DNA of 64,000 nt. Source: Chrysophaeum taylorii. Taxonomy: Eukaryota; Sar; Pelagophyceae; Pelagomonadales; Pelagomonadaceae. Shown here in pieces: positions 40,744 to 52,893 of the stretch. Under the pieces are notes generated by a model that saw only the letters and a list, made by a program, of their open reading frames with translations, was not told the DNA's origin and did no database searches. Every line of letters begins with the position of its first letter. The first letter of the stretch is position 1. Location of the stretch: the NCBI GenBank assembly GCA_029834535.1, contig JAQMWT010000003.1:178830-242829 (forward strand), written 5' to 3'. A program made the position numbers and the translations under genes.

Positions 40744-43690
40744 ATGGCGACTCAAAACCCACAAGTCCCGAGTCTGGAAGTAGCGACGCAATTCGCTACA
40801 CAACAAGCTCTCATTCAACGGTTCCAAGCCGATTTATTTGCTAAGTTCGCCGCTGATTGCCAACGGCGCAAAGCTAATTTCTTGGATCAACTCGCCGCTG
40901 ATCAAGCTATTGGCAAAGCCAGAATCGCCGCCGATTACGCTGATCTCAAAGCTAAAATCACTGCCGCAATCGAAGCTCGATGTGAGCAACTTGATCCAGA
41001 CGTGCAACTCGATCAAGACGAGCAACTTGAACAAGCTCCCCAACCAGCTGTTCATACGGCAACTCCCCTCAAGCACAAGCAAACTTCTCCCGAAGTCGCG
41101 ACCCAAGACCCGATCATCTCGATGGTCACCCCCCCTCATGCCGACAACTCCACCGGATGTCAAACACCCCACGGCAAAGTCTCAGACCCCACTGCCTTCC
41201 CTCCGGACCCAGGCATAGCCAAGGTTACTCCACAACCTGGCACACCCCACATTCACGAGGACATTCCACCTTGTTCGAATATCGCACCAGCAATTTTGAA
41301 CACACCACCACCAATAAACATTACTTCCTTCACCCCAACCCCACGGGAGCCTCCACCTCCTTCACTGGAGCCTAACTCCCCACTATCGGCGACTCCCGCT
41401 ACACCACATGTACACGTTCCCCAACATCCTCGTCAACCCGCTCGCCGCACCAGACACCTCCTTGATGATCATGCCATATACGGCCATGACGGCCCCGGCA
41501 CCTTCATCCCTGACCAAGCCCCCACCGCTGCTCAAGCTCATGCCGCCCCACTGTCGGATTCCCTTGTCCGATACCCATCATCTTCCGCTCAGGACTTTCA
41601 TCTCCATCCACAAGACCATGCCACCTACGGCCACAACGGCCCCGGGCACATCCATTTCTACCACAGCTCCTTCCGCGGCTCAAGTTCCTGCCGCCCAACC
41701 ATCGCACCCTCATGACAGACCTTCAACACCTTTCGAAAGTCGCTGTTCCCCCGATTTGCACCTCCACCCGCGTGACTATGCATTCCACGACTACCACCAT
41801 TCCTCCGTCCCCACTCAAGCACCCACCCACCTCCTTTATCCAAGTTCCAATGCACCTCCGTCTGAGCTCCAACGCGAGTTGGCCACAACTACGGCTGCAT
41901 TCCGCTCCCAAACCGCCGAACTGGCCGCAACTAAGGCCATGCTCCTTCAGAAGGATGACGCTTTGTCCTCCACAGCCAACAAACTCACCACCACCGACGC
42001 CGCCCTGGCTTTCGCCACTGCCTAGCTCGCCATCCAAGCCGACGAACTGGTCTCCACCTAAGCCGGACACCATCTCACCCACACCCAGCTCAAGGCACTC
42101 GAAACTGCCCACGCTGACATCCGCAGCTCCCACTTTGAAACCAACGCCGTCCTCCAAACCATTCTTACCTCATTGGATGCCACTCACCCCACCCAAGATG
42201 CTCCATCGCATCTTCCACCTCCTTTCCCCATCCACAACCAACCTTCATCCCCTTCCGAACCAACCTCCAATGCCTCTCCCCCGATTCTCCCCGAGTATCA
42301 TCACCACCTCCACGGATGCCCCGGATCTGGTTCTCCTGGTTCACCACCCACTCTGTCTCTCTGTTCTCCACATCCCGCCATCTCTGGCCCCTCCTCCTCT
42401 GCCAAATCACTCTTCGCCTCTCTGGCACCCCCTGAACCCCTTTGCACCCGCTCGCCTTATCAGCCCCCTGGTTCATTCCAACTCGACAACCTCCCCGCGT
42501 CCGAGTTGCGAGGGCGTACATTCAACACCTGCGACCGTACCCCTACCACCAGCGAAGATCACCACGTGCAAAGTCCCACCAAGAATCAAGACCACCCACA
42601 TCAAGAGTCGACAAGTTCCGAACTATCGAAAGACAGCTCTTTGCCAGATGGTCATGCTCACCATCATGCTGCCGAGACATGCATAAGGGCTTCTTCTCTC
42701 TTCGGGCACAACGGCCCAGGAAGCAATCTTGTCGAAGAAAGACCAAGCCATCTCGTTCCCACTTTCAACAAGTCAAAGATCAAGACACCTCGAGATGTTC
42801 CCGAGTATTACGCCTACATCGACTATGGCAACCACATCCAAGAATCTCAAGCTCCGCCGTATTCCATGCACCGGGCACAAGAGCCGCAGGCCACTGACAA
42901 CATCCCCTCTGATTCAGTCCCCTGGTATGATGCATACAACGAAGTAGCAAGACCCACTTCACAAGTCTCGAAGATGGTCTCCTCGACCATTCCAGATCAG
43001 CCGCCTCATCCAAGCACCACCAATGACCCCGCAATGCCGAATCCACAAGGACAAGACACGCTGTCAACGGTCCCACGGTCACCATACTCGCAGGCACTCA
43101 CCGCACCTGCAGGTATCAGCTCAGATTCACAAGGCATTCCCGCCTTATTCGATATCTCTCGATCAGCAGCTCCCGATCACTTCGAAGCTGGCTCCACCTC
43201 GCCGCCTCCCCTCCTCGAAGACAGGCGCGCACTGCCGCTCACCGGCGCTTGCTGCTGCACCCACCATCCACCTTCTCGGTTGGATGCACTGGATGACACT
43301 CCTCAGCAGGTTGCATGGACCCATCTGCGACCGCCATGTAACGATTTGATGGATGTCTTCGCACGAGCACCAGTCGCAACACCTGATCACCCGCTCCCTA
43401 ACCTTCGGTCAGAGGACGCACTCCTTTCGACCACCGATCCTTATGTCTCACCGCGACCAAGCCTCTGGAAAGCTTTCCCCATGGCTGCAGTAACAGACAC
43501 AGATTTCAAGAGTTCTGAACGACCCGATCAGCCGCAAACTATGCACAATTCCATTGCGACCACTTCGGTCCTGTGTGTCCCCTTGCATAGCATTCTTCTG
43601 GACGCCACACGCTCGCGCTGCCTCCTGAAAATCGACGTTGCGCTCTCAGGAACATTCTCCGCGCACTATGCACAGACTCGCTTCAACTGA
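40744..43690 (+). pseudogene. gag-like ORF block of an unidentified element, frameshifted
   Basis: Three overlapping or adjacent frames run 40744-41715, 41408-42025 and 42173-43690. The first starts with a helical, Ala/Gln/Asp-rich N-terminus (FAADCQRRKANFLDQLAADQ), followed by Pro/His-rich sequence with diverged ~150-bp internal repeats (YGHDGPGTF, YGHNGPGHI, and later FGHNGPGSN). The second frame ends in another Ala/Thr-rich coiled-coil stretch. The third is Pro/Ser/His-rich and ends in CLLKIDVALSGTF. A coiled-coil start plus a disordered Pro-rich body resembles non-autonomous element structural proteins, but no enzyme motif is present. Stops at 42024 and 42061 confirm decay. Confidence 0.45.
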
Positions 43691-43815
43691 ACCACTTCTG
43701 TAAGCATTTTCGCATCACTGGAATGCACGACAAACGTTCCACGCCAGCTGTCGGCTCCACCACAAACATGCACCCAAGTCACGTACGTTGCCTCCCTCAA
43801 AAGCGTCTTATCGCT

Positions 43816-43917
43816 CGGTGTGCGATACAGCGATTTTGTGGTTGTAAGTGTGGAGTGATGAGGTTAAGGGGGTTGGGGGGGGGGTTCCTAACCCTAAATG
43901 GAATTTTCTATCTCTAC
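43816..43917 (+). repeat. repeat Y, right copy
   Basis: Direct repeat of 35314-35414 with a longer G run. It ends the plus-strand ORF block region, about 125 bp after its last stop codon. Confidence 0.9.
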
Positions 43918-44533
43918 ACACCTTGAGTCCCCAGCCCATTTTACGCCTGCACGTCTTCCATTTCCTCTTTATCTCGTTTCTTTTGCAAGTCACTTCCCAC
44001 CTACTTCGCCATTTTGTTGCCAGCCGCTCTTCGCGGCGTCCCCGTCATGCCCACAATCTAGAGGTGAGCGAGCTACACATCAGCACGCTCCAAAAACTGT
44101 CATCCGGCCATCAGTACCAATATCGACGGCCTCTTCTTCGATAATTTCGCGTCGAAGTGCCACAGTATATACCATAGTAGCGGGATGGCGTCGAGGCCGA
44201 TGTCAAAAATGCGCATAACAGCCTTTGCGCACCGCCATTGCGCTCGTCCATTCTGGCAAGCTGTTTTGAGCTTATACATAATTAAACATGGGCGATATTA
44301 AGGATGAGAGCGCGCATTCACTTCACGCGTAGCGATGGATTTTGATCGGGGCTGATTTTGTACTGCGAGCTCTATGACGAGCTAATCTGAACGCTGATTG
44401 GTTCGTTTAGCTAGTCACACGTCAGCACTAGCCAATGAGAGGCCAGAATAGCTCGTCACACGTCAGCATTTTGCGGCGTGCTGCACAAGACATTTTGACG
44501 AGCAAGTAACATCGACTGACCACTGACCGAACG
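43918..44533. other. intergenic region
   Basis: The 14-bp GTCACACGTCAGCA occurs twice (about 44413 and 44455) upstream of the OTU-like ORF. No gene is seen. Confidence 0.4.
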
Positions 44534-45690
44534 ATGTCTCGGGGGAGGGACCTTCAGCAGCGAAAGCGCCGTACCAACGAAGAGATTGAACGCGACAAGC
44601 GTGCTGAGGAGCAGCGGGTAGATGAAGCAAAGGCGACGACGCTGCAGAGGCTCGAAGGGCCTCCTTCCAGCCGCGACCAGCTACGAAGAAACAAGCCAAA
44701 TCAGTCAGGGACAACGGTGGAGTGCGTGACGACGAGGACGACGAGGACGACGAGGACGGCGTACACAATGAGGTGATGTCAGAAGCAGAACCGGCCAGGC
44801 CGACTCCTGGAAGTAACGACCCGATTGACCTCCACGTCGACGTGACCGATGTGAATCCAAGCAATTTGTGTGGACTCGGCGCCTTCGACCTGCAAGAGTA
44901 CAGAGCTCCAGCGTCGGGTTTTGTACCGACAGCACTCGATCGCGAAGGCGTCATCCCGGGCGAGCTCCTGCACGGATGGACAATTATGTCTCGCTCGGCT
45001 GACAGCGGTCGCTCTTGGCCCCAAGAAGGAATTGTCCTCCGTCCTGCGGAAGCTGACACGGCGCTCTGTTCGGTGCGAATGGGCGACTCGGTAGTCGACC
45101 TCTTGTTGGCAACGTCGCACTACACGGATGGGCTTGGCGTCGCGACTTCGGAACCGCCCCCTTGGTTTCGGATCGTACGCAATGCAGATTTCGCCGACGT
45201 GATGCGCAGTCTTATCGACGAGCAAATGACGGAATGCGCACGCCGACGTCAGAACGAGGTGGGCGACGGGCACTGCGGCTACCGCGGTAGCGTGCGGCAG
45301 GTTCTCCTGAAGCGCGGTATTTGCGTCGACTCAATCACTGCCGCGCACGTCGAGATGTCGCGCGATGTGGTTGCAAGAGGATTGGAGGACAACCCTGACG
45401 CCATCGTCAAGCTGTCACTCGACCCCGACTTCGCGGCGCACGTTGCAAGGAGGCCATCGGATCTTCGTGCCGTCGACTGCACACAACCCTGCGACCGCCG
45501 CTACTGGTTCGGCGGCACCGACTCGATGTCCCAGACCAATGTTTACTCGACTTCGCTTATGGACATCACTGTTCGGAGATTCAACGCTGATGGGACCTTC
45601 GAAGACGTGCCGATCAGTCGCTGCACACACCGAGTCAGGAAGACCTGGTATTTGAGCACGACGGTAGAGTTCACTACACATCCTGTGTAA
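44534..45690 (+). pseudogene. OTU-like ORF with an acidic N-terminal region, frameshifted
   Basis: A first frame from ATG 44534 gives a basic/charged start (RGRDLQQRKRRTNEEIERDK). A second frame, offset by one base change inside a (GACGAG)n run near 44735, continues to 45690. That frame contains EVGDGHCGYRGSVRQVLLKRG, which resembles the catalytic-Cys loop of OTU cysteine proteases (DG.C.(F/Y)R), in the form common in transposon-associated OTU proteins. Downstream WFGGTDSMSQTNVYSTSL could match the following OTU strands, but I cannot place the catalytic His. OTU enzymes cleave ubiquitin chains. The call rests on one motif and is tentative. Confidence 0.4.
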
Positions 45691-47872
45691 GCGTCGAACT
45701 TGAGCAGGCTGCCATCACAGTACATAGATGGCTACCCGCAGCCTAGTTATGCGCTCGCAACCAGCGACACTTAGTGCTAATTCTCGCGCTTGCCGCAGTG
45801 ACTGAAGACACATAGTGCGAAAGCTAGATAGGGCACGGGAGAGCGAGGTGCGAGCTCGACCCATCTGCGTCGAGACGAGGACGAACTTCCTTCTTCTGTC
45901 TTTTCCCAGACCAAAACAATGGAATTTCTAGAGCTCGAGCTATAAAAACAGAGCCTTTTGATCTAGCACTGGTGCGTGGCTTCCCTGAAAGCCGCAAACT
46001 CTATAAACAGTCCACCTTAGTCGAGTCCCTTTAGCATCTTGCTGACGGCCACACGGCGCGTGGTCGGCTTGGAGCAGGTGTGCGGATCGCCTTTCCTGCA
46101 CGCATTTCTTTGTCATGACCGGCGCTGGTTTGTCACCTTCCAGTGACGTCGCCTTCTTGATTGGGTTTGCTCGACTTTTCGGCTATCCAGCTTGGGGTTG
46201 CGCGTCTTCGTACATATGAGCCTGCAGACGACGCCCCTCTACTTTTAATCACGCAGCTATCTTTTTGTCGGTCGTGTAAGTCCTTCATGGCACTCACCAT
46301 TAATTTGAAGTCCTCATGGCGCAATTGGCCACCATGCAGCGTCCTGTTGCCTGGGGGGGGGGGTGCCTTCCTTGATCACACACGTGTCGCCCGAGTCGCT
46401 TCGCTAACTTATGACTCCATGCCCAAATCCCGGCGCGACAGTGTTAGTGATTACGCTGCTATTTCATCTTGTACTTGCGAGCACACGCTTGCGTGACTGG
46501 TTGACTTCCCTTGTTTTTGCTCACCATACTTCCCTCGTGCTTGATTTAGGACGCGACGTTCTCTTGCCCTCCCCCTCCCCCTCGCATATGGGTGGCACTG
46601 ACGCTGCTTCTAACTTTGTGCTCGGTCGTTTGCCGGCGGAGCTCATGACCATCCTTGTTGCTTGTGCCGTCGATGCTGGTGACATGTGGTTAAGCTGTGT
46701 TCTCAAGACACTTGGCCGCCTCGCCCAGAACGAGAGAATCCTGGAGGCCTGTTTGGGAAGTGCGGCATCGTGCTGCCACTGCTATTTAGCGTCGTCACCC
46801 CGTGTCTTTCTTCATGGCATCGTCTTCCGCTGTCTCTCTTTGCTTCTTTTCTTCGTCGTTCTTCTTCTCTCTCGCTCCTTCTTCCTTCTGGTCTCTCGCC
46901 ACTTCCTGTCCTTTTCTTGAGTCGCCCCTTCTGCTCGCACCTGTTCTTCCCTCTTCTTGCCTCTCCCTCCATTTAATAAACTTCTTCATTTCGTCCCCCT
47001 TTTCCTGCTTCTTTGCCGTCCTCACAATGTGTCCTCTCTGTTCCACTCTTTGTTCTACAGTCGGCCCCTTCGCTGCCGCCGTCAACTTCGCGCCTTCCCC
47101 CTTCTTTCTTCGCCGTCCTCTGTGGTCTTTCTTCATTCTGCCTCTTAATCTGTGCCCATCCATTCTGGCTTTTTCAGCTTAAGAATTTATAACCGTGATG
47201 ATTATGACACGCTTGCGTTTTCTTGCTTCATTCTTCGCCGTCGTCTGTGTTCTTTCTTCGCTTTCCCCTCCTCTGCGCTCGTGGCTCTTGAGCCTCGGTG
47301 TTGCTTGCTTGCCAAATAATAGGTAATATAGCAGCTTTCGTCCTGTGGTTATCATGTGCAGCCGCGAACTTGAAAGCGGGTATGGACCTCCGCATCTCAA
47401 TCTTCGCCGAAGTGGAGGACAAGTCACGTAGGAAACTTCTCGAGCGCGTCTCCGTGGGCCTGCGGAGGAGGAGGTTCCTCGTGAGCGTCGCTCATGGAAA
47501 GCGCAAAAAGGCGAGGAAGGTCAGAGTGACTGAGTCGGGCAAGGTACCCAGCGAAAGAAAGGGCTTGGCGACAGCCGCGTCGGGGGTGGGGGGGGAGCTG
47601 CGACCCCCAGCACGAAAGTTTCGTGCTAGGGGGGTGGCTGACCACCGCGCGCGCACGCTAGAATAGGCCTTAACGCGAGGCTTGCATGCCTTGCTTGCCA
47701 GGCGCCCAGCATAGCTATAGACCTACGGACGGCCACGGACTGGGGGCCCGCGACTCGGCCGGGAGCGAGCGCCTCTGCTCGCCTCGCGCTCTTCGCGGGC
47801 ACAGGCGTTGGAGAATCGGACCAGAGGGAGCGCGGCTGCAGGGAAATCACGGTGGCTTAGGCATAAGCTCGA
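45691..47872. other. long region without a recognisable gene
   Basis: From about 46800 to 47290 the plus strand is strongly pyrimidine-rich (TTC/CTT/CCT), which keeps frames open artificially. A C/G homopolymer (GGGGGGGGGG) is near 46356 and another near 47590. The open frames give low-complexity Leu/Ser/Phe or Lys/Arg/Glu peptides. I see no conserved domain, RNA gene or element boundary until the possible copia C LTR start at 47873. Confidence 0.45.
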
Positions 47873-47959
47873 TGTGGCGGAAACTCCTGCTTCTTAGGGC
47901 TTACCCTACTTCTTAGTGCTTACCCTCCCTCCTTTTCCTTACCCTTTCCTGTGTCGCTG

Positions 47960-48896
47960 CCACCGCATACACCACCAGCAACCCCAGATTCTTCGCCGAA
48001 CGATTGCCGCTAACGTAACGAACCTCCGCCCAGGTGATGATCGATATCTGCAAGACTGCAGCGAATGCAAGCGCTGTCAATCGCATGTCAGCTTCAGTCA
48101 TAAGAACGCTTCCTGGTCACAGGATGAACTGGCCTACGCTCATGGCCAACATCTCCACATGGACGTATCCTACCCGAGAATCAGTAAATGCTATGGTGGA
48201 TTCCGCTACATAATGCACTTCGTGTGTGTTATTTCGGCACACAAACGGGTATACTTCCTGAGGAAAATGGGCGCGCAGGACGTTCTTGCTGGCATCCTCT
48301 ACGTGTTCAACGTGATTAAGGTCGAATTCGATTTAAGTGTGAAAATCATCTCATCTGATGCTTTTTCCACATTCCGCTCCGTACCTTTCCACCCGCTCAA
48401 GGTGCAACTTGGTATCCAGTTTCAAATCATTGGTCGCCACCTACACCAGCGGAACTTAGGGGAAAACATTATCAAAGAAAATACTCGAGGCACTGTCGTT
48501 CGCCTCCTTAATCTGCGCAGCGTCCGCATTGAAGGAAGGCCAATTAGCGCCGAGTATTACCACCCGTTTGCTCTGCTGCATAAGATCCAAGCAGACAATC
48601 AGCGCTCTCATGGATTGCCCTCGCGCACTCACATGCCCTGCACCGTCCCCAGGCGCATTATGTCATCTACGGCACCACTCTTGAAGCTCCTCCCCTTTGG
48701 CGAACCTGTCACATTCGTATACCCGCAAAGCCAAAACTGGAACCCTCCAGCGTCTCCGCCTCTTATTTTCATAGCAACAACAATCTACCGAAGCTTCCTG
48801 GCACGGACCGATTTATCCGCGATGTTCACAGCTCTATCCTGCTTGTACATCAAGGGCGATATGAAAAAGCGTCACCTCGAACGACTTCCACGTTGA
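47960..48896 (+). pseudogene. copia C integrase region
   Basis: The frame contains a zinc-binding remnant (CSECKRCQSH), then HLHMDVSYPRISKCYGGFRY with the first catalytic Asp, IISSDAFSTFR with the second, and ENIIKENTRGTVV as a likely position of the Glu. PFGEPVTFVYPQ, typical of the C-terminal part of copia integrases, follows. This enzyme would insert the cDNA into the host genome. The frame ends at a stop near 48896, well before RT, and several frames intervene, so pol is broken. Confidence 0.75.
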
Positions 48897-50800
48897 TGCG
48901 GACATGGTAGTCAATCGCAACAAGGAAATTGAGCGCATTAAAGCACAGGCGCAGTTTCCAGCAGAAGCACAGCAAGAGGACCCGCTCCCAGCTAAAAGCG
49001 ATCAGTCAATGCCGGAACTTAGACAGGAGTCGCAAAATGAGGGCGAGACTCATGATAACAACCATGAGACGAACCCGATGACGAAGACAAGAATAAGGAA
49101 CCAGATCAAACCTCTGCTACTGGTACAAGTCCCGTCAGCGACGAGACACCTGAACAGGACTTTTCGTTTCTCAACAGGCCACCTCCGCCGGATGGAGCAT
49201 TCCGATGCCCAAGCGAAAAGATCGCTTAGAGGTTGTTCTCGACGATTCAGGTTTTACTCCAGTCTTTGTGCATCGCAACCAGAGTGACAAACTCAAGGCA
49301 GATCTCAAAGACGAGCGCGGATTCCGCATTCCCAAAGATCAACTCTACATAGTGAAACGTGTTGACGATGGACAACTATTCACCAGACGCATTATCGCAT
49401 CAGAATATGGTCGCACTGGAAATACCAGCAGGAGCAACCCACGGCTCGCGCCACAGCCAGCATGTCTAGCACGTTGATGTTTCTTATCGGTGTCAGCGCT
49501 CAGCATCAAAGCCATGCCGCCAGCATCGCATCTGATCTCAACATTAGAAGGGACGCTAAGCCGCCAGATCATGTCCCGATAGGATGCCACCTCGCAAACA
49601 CCACCCAAGACTATGGTATCATTGGCGGCACTGCACTGGATCTGCAGAGAGAAACCGACGCAGAACTCGCGCACGTCAACTTCCCAAAGAACCCGTACCG
49701 TTCGTCTGTTCTGGTCGATCACCTGGACAACGACAATTCTGTTCTCGAGAATTATGTATGCCATGACGAATTGTCACCGGCAGAGTACTATGCGCGTCAA
49801 TGGAACCAAGAATTCTGTTGTATGAGTTCCTCTCTCTTATGGGACATCTCAGCGCATCAGCACTACCACCTAGCTTCTCGTCACAGACACGCCTTCATGC
49901 ATGATTCTGGCGAACTCGGACACCTTTTTTTAAGTCAAAGTGATCGGAATCAAGACATTCTCCAAGAAGTTATGGACTATGACTTACAGTGCATCGACCA
50001 TGTAGTGTTACAGCTCGTGACTGCTGATGACATTGTCTATGAGCCCAAGAAGATTGTCGAACTCAAAGGACTCAGCGAAGAGGATAAGCTCAAGCACATT
50101 GCTACGATTCGCAAGGAAATTGAAGGACTGTGCTCCAACGGCGTCTTTAAGCTAGAACCTTTACTGCGAGACCGTTCGTCTATCTCGACGAAACTCGAAC
50201 TGAAGGTCAAGTATTATTGCCGACGGCACCCCAGACCGCTACAAGGCTCGTCTAGTTGTCCGAGGTTTCTTGGCACGCGTCAGCATCGACTTTTATGCCA
50301 CATCTTCACCAACCGCGATGCTCGCCACTAACCGGTTATTGCTCGCCATCGCTGTGAAGCACAAGCTCCCCGTTGCGCACGCGGACATTCCCCAGGCCTT
50401 CATCCAATCGGCACTTGATCGCCCGGTATGGATCGACTTACCTCGTGGGATTCGTGTCTCACAGAACCTTGTCCAGCAGATACAGAAGAACCACCCAGAG
50501 TCCAAGTTAGCTCTCCGACTCGTCAAGGCTCTCTATGGTCTCAAACAGTCAGCTTTGTTATGGAACATTAAGCTTGACTCGTTTCTTCGACAACACGAGT
50601 TTGAACGCTCACAAGTCGACACCCGCCTATATGTCAGCTGGGATCGATCTACTAACAGATGGGTTCTCCTATCCGTCTCCGTCGATGATCTTTTGATCAC
50701 TGGAACCAACACCGCCAAAATCACATCTCTTCGCTCCACCTTGGAGAAAGAATATGGCAAAGGTACTTGGCACGACAATATTCGATCTTTTATTGGTATC
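48897..50800 (+). pseudogene. copia C reverse transcriptase region, frameshifted
   Basis: Frames at 49205-49477 and 49462-50331 carry the spacer, the pre-RT segment (VELKGLSEEDKLKHIATIRK) and the first RT block. The frame at 50270-50809 carries ATNRLLLAIAVKHKLPVAH, the catalytic DIPQAFIQSALD, LYGLKQSALLWN and SVDDLLITG (active site). The line is then cut by the SINE-like insertion at 50801 and resumes at 51175 (FLGIDVHYNVSAGHLTM). Frameshifts near 50200-50270 show it is not functional. Confidence 0.82.
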
Positions 50801-51166
50801 TTACCCTGATCGTCGACTGCGGTTGCGATGGAGGACGGTGCCTCATGAATCCTGAGCCTTGCGAGGGCATCCGCCCTCCCGGCGTAGGTTGGCACCTATT
50901 CGCCTCCCGGGCGGGCCGGTTGGCAGCCGGAACGTTCGCAGTGGGACGGGGTATGGCCGGGGGGCGAAGACGGTAGGTTATCGACGAGTTGGTTGTCAGT
51001 CACATCGCGGTCTCCTCGTCGCATGGCGGCAAGCTTGATGGTCACTCTCCGCCGACCGACCTTTCGGCGCTCCTCGTCTACAGGCCCGTGATTCCGGACT
51101 GGCTCCTGTTGGTCCGGCCTGGCTCCCATGCTCGGGAGAGGTCTGAAGTTAGTTTTAGTTAGTTTC
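50801..51166 (+). mobile_element. SINE-like retroposon copy S4, full-length, 8-bp TSD
   Basis: The 366-bp element starts TTACCCTGATCGTCG and ends AGTTTTAGTTAGTTTC. TTGGTATC flanks it at 50793-50800 and 51167-51174. Removing the element and one repeat rejoins copia C RT in the conserved F(I/L)GI block, so the ends are exact. It is the best copy of the family in the window. It has no ORF and no convincing pol III box could be assigned by eye. Confidence 0.9.
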
Positions 51167-51174
51167 TTGGTATC

Positions 51175-51386
51175 GACGTCCATTATAATGTCTCCGCTGG
51201 TCACCTCACTATGAATGTAGCAGCAAAGATAAACAAGATGCTCGCCGAGCATAAACTTAACCTCCGTAGTTCTGACGTCCCTTACTCTGAAATACTCACT
51301 CAGAAACCTTCTGCTAAGTTTCTTTCCGACTTGGCTCCTACCTTGGAACTATTACCCGAGCATTTTCCCCATTACTGTGGCACTAG
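51175..51386 (+). pseudogene. copia C pol, RT-RNase H connection fragment
   Basis: It resumes at LGIDVHYNVSAGHLTMNVAAK, continues through the linker and is interrupted at HYCGT by the solo LTR. The sequence after the solo LTR (SVTCRPDITTLHNKC) continues the usual copia order. Confidence 0.8.
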
Positions 51387-51701
51387 TGCAGAGAAATCTG
51401 CTAACTCCTACCCTTATTCCGTCCGTTGAGAACGCGATCTCTTCCTTACCCTTCTTCTTTCCGTTTCTACAGTAAAATAGTCCTCTTGGTCTGTGCTCAA
51501 GCTCATCATCATGGTCTAGCGCGTCCCGCAGGTACGTAGTAATTACATGTTACACTGATGTGTTGCTGTGTATCGTATGTCGTGTACCGAGGCTAGGGGG
51601 ACCCCTACCTTTAGTCCCCTGAAACCTACCTTGCCAGACTCACGCGGTGAGACGGGATGGTCTCTCAGTGATATAACCACTGCCTAGCGGAATTCTCTGC
51701 A
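51387..51701 (+). repeat. solo LTR of the copia A/B family, 5-bp TSD
   Basis: The 315-bp LTR starts TGCAGAGAAATC and ends AATTCTCTGCA, so TG...CA and a 9-10 bp terminal inverted repeat. ACTAG flanks it at 51382-51386 and 51702-51706. It aligns over its length with the copia B LTR at 8986. A solo LTR arises when the two LTRs of an insertion recombine, so a copia A/B element once sat inside copia C. Confidence 0.92.
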
Positions 51702-52140
51702 ACTAGTATCTACTTGTCTGTCACATGCCGTCCTGATATCACAACTCTGCACAACAAATGCTGCAAAGGCATGCACAACCCTGAGCAATCCCATCTCCTA
51801 CATTTATACGTTTTACTTCGCTATTTGAAGGGTACTCCGAATGATTCTCTCGACTATTCATCCGACAGCCCCTCTATTACGCCCTTTATTCAGCATCTTA
51901 TCAGCAACTACCCCGAATTGCATCATCTTAGTTCGCCTTTTATTTGTTTTACTGATGCCAGTTTCGCTGACAATTCTGGCCCTCGCTTACGATCTCATTC
52001 TGGTGCATGTATTTTCGTATTTGGCAACCTCGTACTCTGGTCTAGCAAACGCCAAACTCTTACTGTCAAAAGCACCATGAAGCCGAACTCATCGCCGCTA
52101 GCGCAGCCGCTGATGAATGCCAATGGTTTCATAATGTCTT
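51702..52140 (+). pseudogene. copia C RNase H, first part
   Basis: The frame contains SVTCRPDITTLHNKC, GMHNP, VLLRYLKGT, CFTDASFADNSGPRLRSHSG (with the RNase H Asp) and LVLWSSKRQTLT, all standard for copia RNase H. A frame change precedes AELIAASAAADECQWFHNV, after which the gypsy element begins at 52141. Confidence 0.82.
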
Positions 52141-52469
52141 TGTGGCAGTAACGCCCATTCCCCCCACTTGCCTGCCTACCACCCGACTTACCCTGATTGT
52201 TGCCCTGGTATTGACCTTGCACTTATGGGGGGGTGTCATCTTGACACCCTCACCTGCGCTTCCGCTGAACCCAATGTACCGGGCATTTGTATTGCTTTCT
52301 TGCTGTCTTCTTGATATTACCCTCATTTGATTGTCGATTTCGTGATGGCGTAAGGTATTACGCTGAGATCGGGCGTGTGGTGGTTTCACCCGCGGTTCGG
52401 GTTGGGAGAAAGGGTTGTTTAGGCCCCTGGTCCGGCCAGGAGGGGCGGGTATCTGAGAAAACCACTACA
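52141..52469 (+). repeat. gypsy 5' LTR (329 bp)
   Basis: It begins TGTGGCAGTAACGCCC and ends AAACCACTACA. It aligns with 61315-61641 throughout, for example CACTTATGGGGGGGTGTCAT and TTTCGTGATGGCGTAAGGTA. Confidence 0.93.
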
Positions 52470-52470
52470 G

Positions 52471-52487
52471 TGGTCTCAGAAACGGGA
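52471..52487 (+). other. gypsy primer binding site candidate
   Basis: TGGTCTCAGAAACGGGA begins one base after the LTR. A TGG start is expected for pairing to a tRNA 3' CCA end. The implied tRNA 3' end is TCCCGTTTCTGAGACCA; I cannot name that tRNA from sequence alone. Confidence 0.6.
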
Positions 52488-52893
52488 ATCGATAGTCCAA
52501 CTCCCGGACTATCGATCTCCTGTTTCTCGGCGGCGAGTCGGTTCGTAACGGTCGAGTGAGTGCGAAGCCGACGCATTTGTGGGTGAAGATCCAGAGGATC
52601 ACGGGTACCGCCGCGGGGTTCATTTTACGTGATTCGGATCGAACGGGGAGCGGAGTCACTGCGACTCATTGAGGCAAACATCGTAAGACATACAAGGCAA
52701 AGACAGAGTAAGACCTAACTTAGCTCGCGCGAGGCAGACCACCTCCCTGACGGCGAGCGACAGCACCGGGAAGGCCGTCCATAGTCTTCACGCGCAAGGC
52801 GAATACTTCCGTAAGTCCAGCGCACCGGTACAGCGCGCAGTCAGACGGCTGCCGGCAATTGTCGTCTGACGAAAAGAGTGCAACAAACGAGTT

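Noticed and set aside
46411-47182. Long open frames, some looking membrane-like
   Set aside because: The region is pyrimidine-rich on one strand, which removes stops and gives Leu/Phe/Ser peptides. No conserved pattern is present.
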